Positions 17,371-29,234 of a stretch of DNA of 64,000 nucleotides are shown piece after piece. The translations under genes and the position numbers were made by a program. The first letter of the stretch is position 1; each line of letters opens with the position of its first letter. This stretch comes from Streptomyces griseocarneus (GTDB lineage: Bacteria; Actinomycetota; Actinomycetes; Streptomycetales; Streptomycetaceae): positions 240,756 through 304,755 of the forward strand of contig NZ_BNBL01000010.1 in NCBI RefSeq assembly GCF_014655595.1. The letters are read 5' to 3'. Under the pieces are notes generated by a model. That model was not told the DNA's origin and did no database searches. It was given only the letters and a program-made list of their open reading frames with translations.

Positions 17371-19017
17371 TCAGACTGCCCACCACACGCATGAATTCGC
17401 AGGAATTCTGACCGTTCCGCCAGAGAATTCCAGGGCTGCCAGGTCGTCGGTCGCCAGGACCGGGCGGCCCGGCACCGGCAGGGTCACCTCGCCGTCCCGC
17501 GCGTTGAGCGTGCACACGAAGCCCGGCCGGGAGAACGCCAGCACCCCCTCCGGGGCGTCCAGCCACGTCATCGCACCGTCGCCCAGCCCCGGCAGCTCCC
17601 GCCGCAGCGCCAGCGCCGAGCGGTACAGCTCCAGGGTGGAGCGCGGGTCGCCCGACTGTGCCTCCACCGACAGGGCGGCCCACGCCCGCGGCTGCGGCAG
17701 CCAGCTGCCGCCGGTCCCGAAGCCGAACGGCGCCGCCTCGCCCGACCACGGCAGCGGCACCCGGCAGCCGTCCCGCGTGCCGTCCTGCCCGTCGCCCCGG
17801 AAGAACGCCGGGTCCTGGCGCACCTCGTCCGGCAGGTCCGTGACCTCCGGCAGGCCCAGCTCCTCGCCCTGGTAGACGTACACCGAGCCCGGCAGCGCCA
17901 GCATCAGCAGCGCGGCCGCCCGCGCCCGGCGCAGGCCCAGCTCCCCGTCGCCGGCGCCGTAGCGGGTGGCGTGCCGCACCACGTCGTGGTTGGACAGCAC
18001 CCACGTCGTGGGCGCCCCGACCGACAGGGTGGCGGCCAGCGACTCGTCGATGACCTCCCGCATCGGCTCCGCGCCCCAGTCGCAGGTCAGGAACTGGAAG
18101 TTGAACGCCTGGTGCAGCTCGTCCGGGCGCACGTACAGCGCCAGCCGCTCCGCGGTCGGCGCCCACGCCTCCGCCACCCCGATCCGCTCGCCCGGGTAGG
18201 AGTCCAGCAGCCGCCGCCAGCCGCGGTGGATCTCGTGCACCCCGTCCTGGTCGAAGAACGGCAGCACCTGCGCGCCGATCAGCTTCGCCTGCTCGGTGCG
18301 CCCGATGTCCGGCAGCCCCGGCGCCTTGACCATGCCGTGCGCCACGTCGATCCGGAAGCCGTCCACGCCCAGGTCCAGCCAGAACCGCAGCACCGACTCG
18401 AACTCCGCCCGCACCTCGGCGTTGTCCCAGTTGAGGTCCGGCTGCTCGGGCGCGAACAGGTGGAGGTACCACTCGCCCGGCGTGCCGTCCGCGTCCGTGG
18501 TGCGGGTCCAGGCGGGACCGCCGAAGACGGACTCCCAGTCGTTCGGCGGCAGTTCGCCCGAGGCACCCCTTCCGGGACGGAAGTGGTAGCGCTCGCGGGC
18601 CGCCCCCTCCGGCCGGTCCGCGAGCGCGGCCCTGAACCAGGCGTGCTGGTCGGAGGTGTGGTTCGGCACGATGTCCACGATGACCCGCAGCCCCAGCCGG
18701 TGCGCCTCGCGGACCAGGTCGTCCGCGTCCGACAGGTCCCCGAACAGCGGGTCCACGGCCCGGTAGTCCGCCACGTCGTAGCCGCCGTCCGCCTGCGGAG
18801 AGGCGTAGAACGGCGTCAGCCACAGCGCGTCCACGCCCAGGCCCGCCAGGTACGGCAGCCGCTGCCGGATGCCCCGCAGGTCGCCGATGCCGTCCCCGTC
18901 GCTGTCGGCGAACGAGCGCACGTACACCTGGTAGATGACGGCGCTGCGCCACCAGCCGTCGGCCTGCCGGGAGGCGTCGCCGGACGGGCGGACGGAGGGC
19001 GCCAGATCCTGGGTCAT
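17371..19017 (-). CDS. aglA: GH13 alpha-glucosidase
   Basis: 548 residues without a signal peptide, so cytoplasmic. GH13 regions are visible in order: IYQVYVRSFADSDGDGIGDL at the start, DIVPNHTS (region I), GFRIDVAHG with the nucleophile Asp (region II), GVAEAW with the acid/base Glu (region III) and LSNHDV (region IV). The short D-x-D-x-D segment SDSDGDGIGD is the calcium-like loop of oligo-1,6/alpha-glucosidases. It hydrolyses imported malto-oligosaccharides to glucose. It lies 72 bases after malG on the same strand and is coupled to malR. Confidence 0.93.
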   Translation of the reverse strand: MTQDLAPSVRPSGDASRQADGWWRSAVIYQVYVRSFADSDGDGIGDLRGIRQRLPYLAGLGVDALWLTPFYASPQADGGYDVADYRAVDPLFGDLSDADDLVREAHRLGLRVIVDIVPNHTSDQHAWFRAALADRPEGAARERYHFRPGRGASGELPPNDWESVFGGPAWTRTTDADGTPGEWYLHLFAPEQPDLNWDNAEVRAEFESVLRFWLDLGVDGFRIDVAHGMVKAPGLPDIGRTEQAKLIGAQVLPFFDQDGVHEIHRGWRRLLDSYPGERIGVAEAWAPTAERLALYVRPDELHQAFNFQFLTCDWGAEPMREVIDESLAATLSVGAPTTWVLSNHDVVRHATRYGAGDGELGLRRARAAALLMLALPGSVYVYQGEELGLPEVTDLPDEVRQDPAFFRGDGQDGTRDGCRVPLPWSGEAAPFGFGTGGSWLPQPRAWAALSVEAQSGDPRSTLELYRSALALRRELPGLGDGAMTWLDAPEGVLAFSRPGFVCTLNARDGEVTLPVPGRPVLATDDLAALEFSGGTVRIPANSCVWWAV

Positions 19018-19089
19018 GTACTTCCTATCGGCTCGTAGTCACGTAGTACGGGGTCGTGCGCAGGGCTCAACGACGGTGCGCGCACAAGG

Positions 19090-19947
19090 TCAGCCCTTGG
19101 TGCCGCCGGCGGTGAGCCCCGCCACCAGGTGCCGCTGGGCGACGAAGAAGACCAGGCCGGCCGGGACGGTGATCAGCACGGCGGCCGCCGTCATCAGCCC
19201 CCACTCGGCCTTCTGCTGGCCCACGAAGGTCTGCAGGCCGACGGCCAGCGTGTAGTGCTCCTCGCTGCTCATGAACTGGCTGGCGAAGGCGACCTCGCCC
19301 CAGGCGGTGATGAAGGAGTAGAAGCCGGTCACGGCCAGCCCCGGCCGGGCCAGCGGCAGGATCAGCCGCCAGAACGTGCCGAACGGCGTGAGCCCGTCCA
19401 CCCGGCCCGCCTCGTCGATCTCGGCCGGAATCGAGTCGAAGTAGCCCTTGAGCATCCACGCGCAGAACGGCACCGACACCGAGCAGTAGGTGAGGATCAG
19501 GCCGGCGTGGGTGTCCAGCAGCTCGAGCCGGCCGAGGATGGTGTAGAGCGGCACGATCAGCACCGCCATCGGGAACATCTGCACGACGAGGAAGGTCCAC
19601 ATCAGCGGCCGCTGCCCGGGGAAGCGCATCCGGGAGACGGCGTAGCCGGCCGTCGCCGCGATCAGGACGCCCACGACGGTGGCGCCGAGCGCCACCACCA
19701 CGGAGTTGCCGAACCACGTCAGGAACTTCGTCTCGCCCAGGATGTGGGTGTAGTTGGAGAGGTCGAAGCCGGTGAACTTCGTCGGCTCCTGCCAGCCGTC
19801 GCGCCCGCGCAGCGAGACGAAGACGATGAACAGGACGGGGAAGAGGGCGATCAGCGAGGCGATGACCAGCGCGGTGTGCAGGGCGACGGACGCCCCGCGC
19901 GAGCGCTGCCCGCGCCCGCGCGGCGAAGGGGTGGTGGTGCCGCTCAT
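19090..19947 (-). CDS. malG: Maltose/maltodextrin ABC transporter permease MalG
   Basis: 285 residues, six transmembrane helices. The cytoplasmic EAA loop reads IPAEIDEAGRVDGLTPFGTFW, here quoted in part as EIDEAGRVDG, which docks on the ATPase. It pairs with MalF to form the membrane channel. The ATG overlaps the malF stop by four bases (ATGA at 19944-19947), so the two are translationally coupled. No ATPase gene lies in the cluster; as in other Streptomyces, a shared MsiK ATPase encoded elsewhere is expected. Confidence 0.95.
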   Translation of the reverse strand: MSGTTTPSPRGRGQRSRGASVALHTALVIASLIALFPVLFIVFVSLRGRDGWQEPTKFTGFDLSNYTHILGETKFLTWFGNSVVVALGATVVGVLIAATAGYAVSRMRFPGQRPLMWTFLVVQMFPMAVLIVPLYTILGRLELLDTHAGLILTYCSVSVPFCAWMLKGYFDSIPAEIDEAGRVDGLTPFGTFWRLILPLARPGLAVTGFYSFITAWGEVAFASQFMSSEEHYTLAVGLQTFVGQQKAEWGLMTAAAVLITVPAGLVFFVAQRHLVAGLTAGGTKG

Positions 19948-20885
19948 CGCGCGGCCTCCTGTCGGGCGAGCATCCGGCGGTAGAAGGTGGCGAAGACCAG
20001 CAGCAGGGAGAGGATGAGGATGCCGTACGTCGCCGACCCCGCGTAGTCGCGGACGCCCTGGAACGCCAGGCGGTAGGCGTACGTCACCAGGATCTCGCTC
20101 TCCGAGCTCGCGCCCTGCCCGATCAGCAGGTAGATCACCTGGAACATGTTGAACGACCAGATGACGCCCAGCAGGATCACCGTGCCGCTCACCGGCCGCA
20201 GCCCCGGCAGGGTCACGTGCCGGAAGCGCTGCCACGGCGAGGCGCCGTCCATCTCGGCCGCCTCGTGCAGCTCGGCGGGGATGGCCTGCAGGCCGCCGAG
20301 GATGGCGACCATCATGAACGGCACGCCCAGCCACACGTTGACCGCGACCGCCGACAGCTTCTGCAGCGTGCTGTCGCCGAGCCAGTCCACCGGGTCCAGG
20401 CCCATCCCGGTCAGGAAGGCGTTCAGCACGCCGTACTTCTCGTTGAACATCAGCCGCCAGGAGAACGTGGCGACGAACGCCGGCACCGCCCAGGGCAGGA
20501 TCAGCAGCACCCGGTACAGGGCCCGGAAGCGGACCTTCCGGTTGAGCAGCAGGGCCAGCCCCAGGCCGATGGAGTAGTGCAGGAAGACGCAGGCCACGGT
20601 CCAGACGACGGTCCAGGTCAGGCGCGAGTAGAAGTGGCCCTCCTGGCCGGAGAGCACCTTCCAGTAGTTGTCGAGTCCGACGAACTCGTAGGTGGCGGCG
20701 ATGTGGTTGACGCCGATGGTGCGGGCGACGTTGGCCTCGTTGGCGTCCGTGAAGGAGAGGTAGATTCCCCTGCCCAGCGGATAGCCGACCAGGACGGCCA
20801 GCACGATGACGACCGGCAGCACCATCGCCCACGCGTACCAGTGGGTTCCGAAGGAGCGCCTGACCTTGGTGACGACTGTGGCCAT
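19944..20885 (-). CDS. malF: Maltose/maltodextrin ABC transporter permease MalF
   Basis: 313 residues, about six transmembrane helices. The EAA loop is IPAELHEAAEMDGASPWQRF, with E-A-A-x-x-D-G-A. The N-terminal helix is followed by a short external segment. It forms the MalFG channel that receives sugar from MalE. It starts six bases after the malE stop and overlaps malG by four bases, so the three genes are one unit. Confidence 0.95.
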   Translation of the reverse strand: MATVVTKVRRSFGTHWYAWAMVLPVVIVLAVLVGYPLGRGIYLSFTDANEANVARTIGVNHIAATYEFVGLDNYWKVLSGQEGHFYSRLTWTVVWTVACVFLHYSIGLGLALLLNRKVRFRALYRVLLILPWAVPAFVATFSWRLMFNEKYGVLNAFLTGMGLDPVDWLGDSTLQKLSAVAVNVWLGVPFMMVAILGGLQAIPAELHEAAEMDGASPWQRFRHVTLPGLRPVSGTVILLGVIWSFNMFQVIYLLIGQGASSESEILVTYAYRLAFQGVRDYAGSATYGILILSLLLVFATFYRRMLARQEAAR

Positions 20886-20891
20886 CGGGTC

Positions 20892-22193
20892 CTACTCCTC
20901 GATGCCGTAGTCCTTGAGGAGCGCGGACTGCCAGGCCTTGGCCGTGGCGTCCAGGCCCGCCTTGGGCTCCTCCTTCAGCGTCAGGATCTTGGTGTAGTGC
21001 TGGAGGTACTCGGTGAAGAGGTCGCCGCCCTGGGGGATCGGGGGGCGGGGGTGGGCCTTGCTCAGCGCCTCGTGGAAGGACTTGCGCACCGGGTCGGCCA
21101 GGACGCTCTGGGTGTAGGCCGACTTGCGCGTCGGCAGCACGCCGATGGCGGTGGAGACGCTCTCCTGCTGGGCGGCCTCGGTCATGAACCGGGTGAAGAG
21201 GTAGCTGGCGTCGAAGTTCTTGGAGCCGGCGTAGACGACGAGGTTGTGGCCGCCGACCGGGGAGCCCGCGGTGCCCGTGGAGCCGGCCGGGATGGGCGCG
21301 ATGCCCAGGTTGTCCTTGGACTTGTAGGCCTCGCCGCCGAAGATCTCCTTGGTCGACCAGGGACCGTCGATCAGCATGGCCAGCTTGCCGTTCTTGAAGT
21401 CCGTCTTGAGGGCGTTGTAGCCGTCGGTGCCGGCCGGCTTGGGCGCGGCGCCGGACTTCACCAGGTCGACGGCGGTCTCGATGCCCTTGAGGGAGGCGGC
21501 GCTGGAGACCGTGATCTTCTTCTTGGCGGCGTCGACCATGTCGCTGTTCTCGCCGTAGAGGAAGGGCAGGGAGTAGTAGCTGTCCGGGCTCAGGCCGATG
21601 CCGCCGGCACCGGTCTTGTCCTTGATCTTCTCGGCGGCCTCCTTGACCTCCTTCCAGTTCGCCGGGGCCTTCCCGACGCCGGCCTTCTGCAGCAGCTCCT
21701 TGTTGTAGAGCAGGCCGAGGGTGTCGGTGACCTGCGGGACGCCGTAGGTCTTGCCCTGGTAGGCGGCGTTCTTCAGCGGCCCCTCGAGGAAGTCCTCGCT
21801 CTTGTCGAGGGCGGGGGTGCCGGTGAGGTCCTTGAGGTAGCCGAGCTGGGCGAAGCCGGGGGTCCAGCCCACGTCGGAGCGCAGGACGTCGGGGGCGCCC
21901 TTGCCGGTGGCGGCGGCGGTCTTGAACTTCTGCTGGGCCTGGTCGAAGGGCACGTTGACGTACTCGACCTTGATCTTGGGGTACTTGGCCTCGAAGGCCG
22001 CCACCAGCTTCTTGAAGGCGGGCGCCTCGTTGGTGGCGTCGGAGGTGTCCCACCAGGTGACGGTGCCGCTCACGCTGCCCGGGTCGTTCGCCGCTTTGGA
22101 GCCGTCGCTCTTGTCGCCGCCGCCACCGCCGCAGGCGGTCATGGTCAGGGCCAGCGCGCCGACAACGGCGGCGACCGATATGCCTCTTCGCAT
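20892..22193 (-). CDS. malE: Maltose/maltodextrin-binding lipoprotein MalE
   Basis: 433 residues. The signal peptide ends LALTMTAC, a lipobox, followed by a Gly-rich linker, so it is tethered outside the membrane. The rest is a family 1 solute-binding protein: VTWWDTSD near the start, YGVPQVTDTLGLLYN, and MLIDGPWS, which are typical sugar-binding regions. It delivers malto-oligosaccharides to MalFG. It is first in the operon, and the region upstream contains a cluster of TTGC/GCAA half-sites that fit MalR control. Confidence 0.96.
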   Translation of the reverse strand: MRRGISVAAVVGALALTMTACGGGGGDKSDGSKAANDPGSVSGTVTWWDTSDATNEAPAFKKLVAAFEAKYPKIKVEYVNVPFDQAQQKFKTAAATGKGAPDVLRSDVGWTPGFAQLGYLKDLTGTPALDKSEDFLEGPLKNAAYQGKTYGVPQVTDTLGLLYNKELLQKAGVGKAPANWKEVKEAAEKIKDKTGAGGIGLSPDSYYSLPFLYGENSDMVDAAKKKITVSSAASLKGIETAVDLVKSGAAPKPAGTDGYNALKTDFKNGKLAMLIDGPWSTKEIFGGEAYKSKDNLGIAPIPAGSTGTAGSPVGGHNLVVYAGSKNFDASYLFTRFMTEAAQQESVSTAIGVLPTRKSAYTQSVLADPVRKSFHEALSKAHPRPPIPQGGDLFTEYLQHYTKILTLKEEPKAGLDATAKAWQSALLKDYGIEE

Positions 22194-22262
22194 ATGGATG
22201 CTCCTTTTCGGGGAGGCCGGCCTTGGAGCGGGCGGCCCGAGCTGAGGAGGAAGCTAACAGGC

Positions 22263-22304
22263 TGCAATCTCTTGCGAAAGACCTTGCAAGAAGGGAATCG
22301 CAAG
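22263..22304 (-). promoter_or_regulatory. Candidate MalR operator cluster for malE
   Basis: CTTGCG at 22271-22276, the palindrome CTTGCAAG at 22283-22290 and CGCAAG at 22299-22304 lie about 80-110 bases before malE. The outer two are inverted around the central one. Reg1/MalR of Streptomyces recognises CTTGCA-type repeats, so this is a likely repressor region over the malE promoter. Confidence 0.65.
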
Positions 22305-22383
22305 ATTTCGGGGTTGTAACCGGACCGTGTCCCAAGGGTTGACCGGTGCGCGTGGGGCTCGTACGGTCACGGGCGGCAAGCGG

Positions 22384-22407
22384 TTGCACTCGTGCGGGCA
22401 ATCTTGC
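22384..22407 (+). promoter_or_regulatory. Candidate MalR operator for the amylase gene
   Basis: TTGCA at 22384-22388 and the palindrome GCAA-TC-TTGC at 22398-22407 lie about 85-105 bases before the amylase start. They share the half-site of the malE cluster, and suggest one repressor acts on both divergent transcripts. Confidence 0.55.
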
Positions 22408-22490
22408 TGAAAGAACCTTCATGGGCCTTACGGGCAAGGCGCGTTGCCGTACGGGGTTCGTATACCGCACCCCCCACCCCAGGAGGACCC

Positions 22491-23888
22491 GTGCCCCCCA
22501 CCGGCATGTCCGACATCACGCGAAAAGTCATGTCCGCCACCCTCGCCCTCGTGGCCGGCGCGGCCGTCTGCGCACCCCGGGCCCAGGCGAGCCCGCCCGG
22601 CGAAAAGGACGTCACCGCCGTCCTCTTCGAGTGGAACTACGCCTCCGTGGCGAAGGAGTGCACCACCGCCCTCGGCCCCGCCGGATACGGCTACGTCCAG
22701 GTCTCCCCGCCCCAGGAACACATCCAGGGACCGCAGTGGTGGACCTCCTACCAGCCCGTCGGCTACCGCATCGCCGGACGGCTCGGCGACCGCGCCGCCT
22801 TCACCGGCATGGTCGCCGCGTGCCACGCGGCCGGCGTGAAGGTCGTCGTCGACGCCGTCGTCAACCACATGGCGGCCGGCCCGGGCACCGGCACGGGCGG
22901 CTCCCCGTACACGAAGTACGACTACCCCGGCACCTACCAGCGCCAGGACATGGACGACTGCACGGCCGTCGTGAGCGACTACCGGGACCGCGGCAACGTC
23001 CAGAACTGCGAGCTCGTCGGCCTCGCGGACCTCGACACCGGCGAGGAGCGCGTGCGCGCCCGGATCGCCGCCTACCTCGAGGACCTGCTCGGCCTCGGCG
23101 TCGACGGCTTCCGCATCGACGCCGCCAAGCACATACCGGCACAGGACCTCGCCGCCATCAAGTCCCGGCTGAGCAGGCCGGACGTCTACTGGAAGCAGGA
23201 GACGATCTACGGCGCCGGGGAGGCCGTCCAGCCGGACGAGTACCTCGGCACCGGCGACGTCCAGGAGTTCCGCTACGCCCGGGACCTCAAGCGGGTCCTC
23301 CTCGGCGAGCGGCTCGCCTACCTGAAGAACTACGGCGAGGGCTGGGGCCACCTGCCCGGCGGCAAGGCGTCCGTCTTCGTCGACAACCACGACACCGAGC
23401 GCGGCGGCGACACCCTGAACTACAAGGACGGCGCGAACTACACGCTGGCCAACGTCTTCATGCTCGCCTGGCCCTACGGCTCGCCGGACGTCCACTCCGG
23501 CTACGAGTTCACCGACCGCGACGCGGGCCCGCCGCGGGGCGGCGAGGTGGGGGCGTGCTGGCAGGACGGCTGGAAGTGCCAGCACAAGTGGCCCGAGATC
23601 CGCAGCATGGTCGCCTTCCGCAACGCGGTGCGGGGGACGGCGGCCGGCGAGTGGTGGGACAACGGCTACCAGGCGATCGCCTTCGGCCGGGGCGGCAAGG
23701 GATACGTCGTCCTCAACCACGAGACGTACGCCGTGAGCCGCGCCTTCCAGACGTCGCTGCCGGGCGGTGACTACTGCGACGTACAGAGCGGTCGGAAGGT
23801 GACGGTCGGCGCGGACGGCCGCTTCACCGCGACGGTCGCCCCGAACACGGCGCTGGCGCTGCACGTGGGTGCGCGTACATGCGGTTGA
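22491..23888 (+). CDS. Secreted alpha-amylase (GH13)
   Basis: 465 residues, including a signal peptide ending near AAVCAPRAQAS. The mature part begins near DVTAVLFEWNYASVA and is very like Streptomyces alpha-amylases. GH13 regions: DAVVNHM, GFRIDAAKH with the nucleophile Asp, KQETIYG with the acid/base Glu and FVDNHDTERG. It cuts internal alpha-1,4 bonds in starch outside the cell. There is no C-terminal starch-binding domain; the protein ends with the all-beta domain C. GTG 22491 follows AGGAGG with a short four-base spacing; ATG 22506 is an alternative that keeps the signal peptide. Divergent from malE across shared MalR-like sites. Confidence 0.94.
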   Translation: MPPTGMSDITRKVMSATLALVAGAAVCAPRAQASPPGEKDVTAVLFEWNYASVAKECTTALGPAGYGYVQVSPPQEHIQGPQWWTSYQPVGYRIAGRLGDRAAFTGMVAACHAAGVKVVVDAVVNHMAAGPGTGTGGSPYTKYDYPGTYQRQDMDDCTAVVSDYRDRGNVQNCELVGLADLDTGEERVRARIAAYLEDLLGLGVDGFRIDAAKHIPAQDLAAIKSRLSRPDVYWKQETIYGAGEAVQPDEYLGTGDVQEFRYARDLKRVLLGERLAYLKNYGEGWGHLPGGKASVFVDNHDTERGGDTLNYKDGANYTLANVFMLAWPYGSPDVHSGYEFTDRDAGPPRGGEVGACWQDGWKCQHKWPEIRSMVAFRNAVRGTAAGEWWDNGYQAIAFGRGGKGYVVLNHETYAVSRAFQTSLPGGDYCDVQSGRKVTVGADGRFTATVAPNTALALHVGARTCG

Positions 23889-23921
23889 TCTTCCCCTGAC
23901 CCCGACCGAGGGAGCCTCTTC

Positions 23922-26483
<2,562 letters not shown>

Positions 26484-27234
26484 GCCGGACCGCCGGGGCG
26501 GCCGCCGGGCCGTCCGCCGGCTCGTCGGCGAGGACCCGCGCCAGCACGGCCGCGGTGTCCTCGTCGTGGGCGGCGCTCACCGCGACGAGCGCCGTGAACG
26601 CGTGCGCCAGCTGCGTCTCCAGCTCCGGGCGCGGAATGCCCCGCCCGTCCAGCCAGAGCAGCGTCGTGGTCTCGACCAGGGAGATCCAGGACCGCAGCGT
26701 CAGTTCCAGGCGGGGCGTCGGCTCTCCTACGCCCAGGTGCTCCAGCAGCCGGGCGTACGCGGCCCCGCGCACGCCGTCGATCAGCGAGACCGCCGCCCCC
26801 GCCCCCGCCGTCGCCGGGCCCCCGCGCAACAGGGCGGCGTACCCCGGGCCGTAGCCCTCGACGAAGTCCAGGAACCGCCGCAGGACCCGTAACAGGCGGG
26901 CGACCGGCGGGCCCGCGACGGGCTCCTCGAAGAGCGCCGTCAGCTCGTCGGCGGCGCGCCGCAGCGCGATCTCGTACAGGCTCTTCTTGCAGGTGAAGTA
27001 GCGATAGACAAGCGGCCGGGAGATCCCGGCCGCCATGGCGATGTCGTCGATGGAGACGGCGTCGGGCGGGCGGTGGCTGAAGAGGTCGAGGGCGACCGCG
27101 ATGAGTTGCTCGCGTCGCTCCTCGACGCTCATCCTGCGGCGGACCACGGTCGTCATGGCGGTCATCCTAAACCGCCCGAACCGCCCGCCGGCCGGGGCCG
27201 TTGGGCCCGGCCGCGGGGGGCCGGCCGGCCCGGA

Positions 27235-29205
27235 TCAGCGCAGCGCGGCGATCTTCCGGCCGTCCTTCAGACGGGCCGTCAGCTCCGTGCGCGCGCCCTG
27301 CCGGGCCGGCACGGCCAGGACCGGTCCCAGGGCGCTGCCGCGCACCCCGCCGGCCGCGGTCACCGAGGAGACCTCGCCGCCGCCGGCCGCGAGGGCGTAC
27401 CACGTTCCGGCGCGGGACTTCCACAGCACGCCCGCGAGCACGTTGGGCTCGCGGGCGCCGCAGACCGGGGAGTCCTCGGCGCGGGCGACGACCGCGCCCG
27501 GGGCGCCCGCCCGGGCGCCGGGGACCTGGAACTGCGCGAGGACCCGGCCGCCCGCGCCCCGCCAGGTCTCGGCGCGGGTGCAGAACCACTCGGCGGTCCC
27601 GCCGGCCCCGGGCAGCGCCTGCGTCGCGAACCGCCAGGAGTTCACCGCCCGTACGCCCTGGCCGCGGATCGTCGTGAGGTGGCAGGCGGTGTGGGCCCAG
27701 CCGGCGCGCTCGGCGGCGGTGGACACGTCGTGCGGGGCGGCGGGGGCGCCCGCGGTGAGCCGGGCCGGGACCAGCTCGGCCAGGTCCGTGACGAGGTGGC
27801 CGCCGAGCTGCAGGGCCGTCCAGCGGCGGCAGTCGCCGGCGGCGGCCGGGCTGGGGAGCGCGTCGGTGACGCCGTCGGCGTCGCGGTGCAGCGGCTCGGG
27901 CGCGGCCGTGGGCGCGAGCAGGTCGCGCACGGCGGCGGTGGTCACCCAGGGGGCGGTGAGATAGCGGACGTTGCCGTCCGTGCGGCCGAGGACGAGCGCG
28001 GTGGCGCTCCCGTCTTCGGCGGCGTCGGTCCGCGCGAAGTCCAGCGCGGCCGAACCGGTGTCGCCGTTCCGGGACTCGGCGTAGCGCACGGCGCGCAGGC
28101 CGTCGTGGAAGAGCACCACCACGGCGGAGTCGACCTCGCCCGCGTACAGCAGCTGCGGCGGCCCCGCGGCCGGCCCGGAGGGGGTGCCCGGGGTGGCGGT
28201 GACCTGCACGGTGCGTCCGGGCCGGGCCCAGACGGCGAGCGCCCGGCGCAGCAGGTCCTTGTCGTCGGTGCGGTCGCCGCGGGCGGGCCAGCCGGCGAAG
28301 CCCAGGCGGTCGGCGCGCTTCCAGGCGCCGGGGGCGACCCGGGTCAGCCGGGCGGGGTCGAGGGCCTGCTGCGCGGCCTCGTTGCGCGCGTACGGGGGAG
28401 CGGCCGCGCCCCCGGAGCCCCAGCCGTCGCCGGGCAGCCCCAGGAGCGTGCCGCAGACGACGGCGGCGGCCAGGGCGGCCAGCGCCGCGCGGGTGTGCTG
28501 GCGGCGCCGCATCAGGTCCGTGGGCCTGGCCTGCAGCGAGCAGGGGTCGAACTCCACCGACTCCAGCAGCGAGACGTCCCGGCTGCCGGCCGGGACGCGC
28601 ACCCGGCCGGCCTCGGCGAGGGCCGCGTCCGGGTCCTCGGCCCCGGCGGCGGCCAGCAGCCGGTGCACGTCGCGGTCGGCCGGCAGCTCCAGCTCGCGCA
28701 GCACGTACGCGGCGCGGGCGGGCCCGGAGAGCGCGGCGAGCGCCTGGTCGAGGGCCAGCTCGTCGGCGCCGCCGGAGCGGGGGAACAGCCGCAGGCCCCA
28801 CACCTGGGGCAGCAGGGGCGGCAGCTGGCCGGGCCGGGGCAGCTGCCACCGGCCGCGCGGCCGGCCCGCGTCCAGCGCGGCGCGCAGCACGCGCTGCCGC
28901 ACATAGGCGTACCCCGCGTCGCCGGGGGAGTCCTCGGCCTCGCGGGGCGCCGGCAGGACCGGCTCCGAGGCGGCGGAGCGGTTGCGGGGCAGCGCCCGCT
29001 GGACCAGGGCGTGCGCGGTCAGGACCCGTCGGTTGCGCCCCAGCGCCGGTGGCAGCACCAGGTAGGCGAGCCGCACCAGGCGCGGGTAGTGCTCGATGAG
29101 CGCGGCCTCGGCCTGCTCGACGTCGACGGGGGCCGGGGCGAAGGGCCGGGGGACTGTAGCTTGCTGCTCCACATCCGTAGAACGAGTGAATGATGCGATG
29201 GTCAC
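27235..29205 (-). CDS. Sigma-like/transmembrane/extracytoplasmic fusion protein, unknown function
   Basis: About 656 residues in three parts. Residues 33-200 resemble a worn ECF sigma factor: HYPRLVRLAYLVL looks like region 2.1, and LDQALAALSGPARAAYVLRE looks like region 4. No clear promoter-reading helix remains. One transmembrane helix (about 239-257) follows, preceded by LMRRRQHTR as a cytoplasmic anchor. The remaining about 400 residues would lie outside, with scattered Cys and Trp (DCRRWTAL, EWFCTRAE, VCGAREP) and no recognised domain. The start is uncertain: GTG 29205 is followed by VTIASFTRS and directly preceded by GGTGAG. It lies 29 bases after the phosphatase stop on the same strand and may share its transcript. 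Confidence 0.7.
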   Translation of the reverse strand: MTIASFTRSTDVEQQATVPRPFAPAPVDVEQAEAALIEHYPRLVRLAYLVLPPALGRNRRVLTAHALVQRALPRNRSAASEPVLPAPREAEDSPGDAGYAYVRQRVLRAALDAGRPRGRWQLPRPGQLPPLLPQVWGLRLFPRSGGADELALDQALAALSGPARAAYVLRELELPADRDVHRLLAAAGAEDPDAALAEAGRVRVPAGSRDVSLLESVEFDPCSLQARPTDLMRRRQHTRAALAALAAAVVCGTLLGLPGDGWGSGGAAAPPYARNEAAQQALDPARLTRVAPGAWKRADRLGFAGWPARGDRTDDKDLLRRALAVWARPGRTVQVTATPGTPSGPAAGPPQLLYAGEVDSAVVVLFHDGLRAVRYAESRNGDTGSAALDFARTDAAEDGSATALVLGRTDGNVRYLTAPWVTTAAVRDLLAPTAAPEPLHRDADGVTDALPSPAAAGDCRRWTALQLGGHLVTDLAELVPARLTAGAPAAPHDVSTAAERAGWAHTACHLTTIRGQGVRAVNSWRFATQALPGAGGTAEWFCTRAETWRGAGGRVLAQFQVPGARAGAPGAVVARAEDSPVCGAREPNVLAGVLWKSRAGTWYALAAGGGEVSSVTAAGGVRGSALGPVLAVPARQGARTELTARLKDGRKIAALR

Positions 29206-29234
29206 CTCACCCGTGTGGGCGGGCGGAGGAGGGG

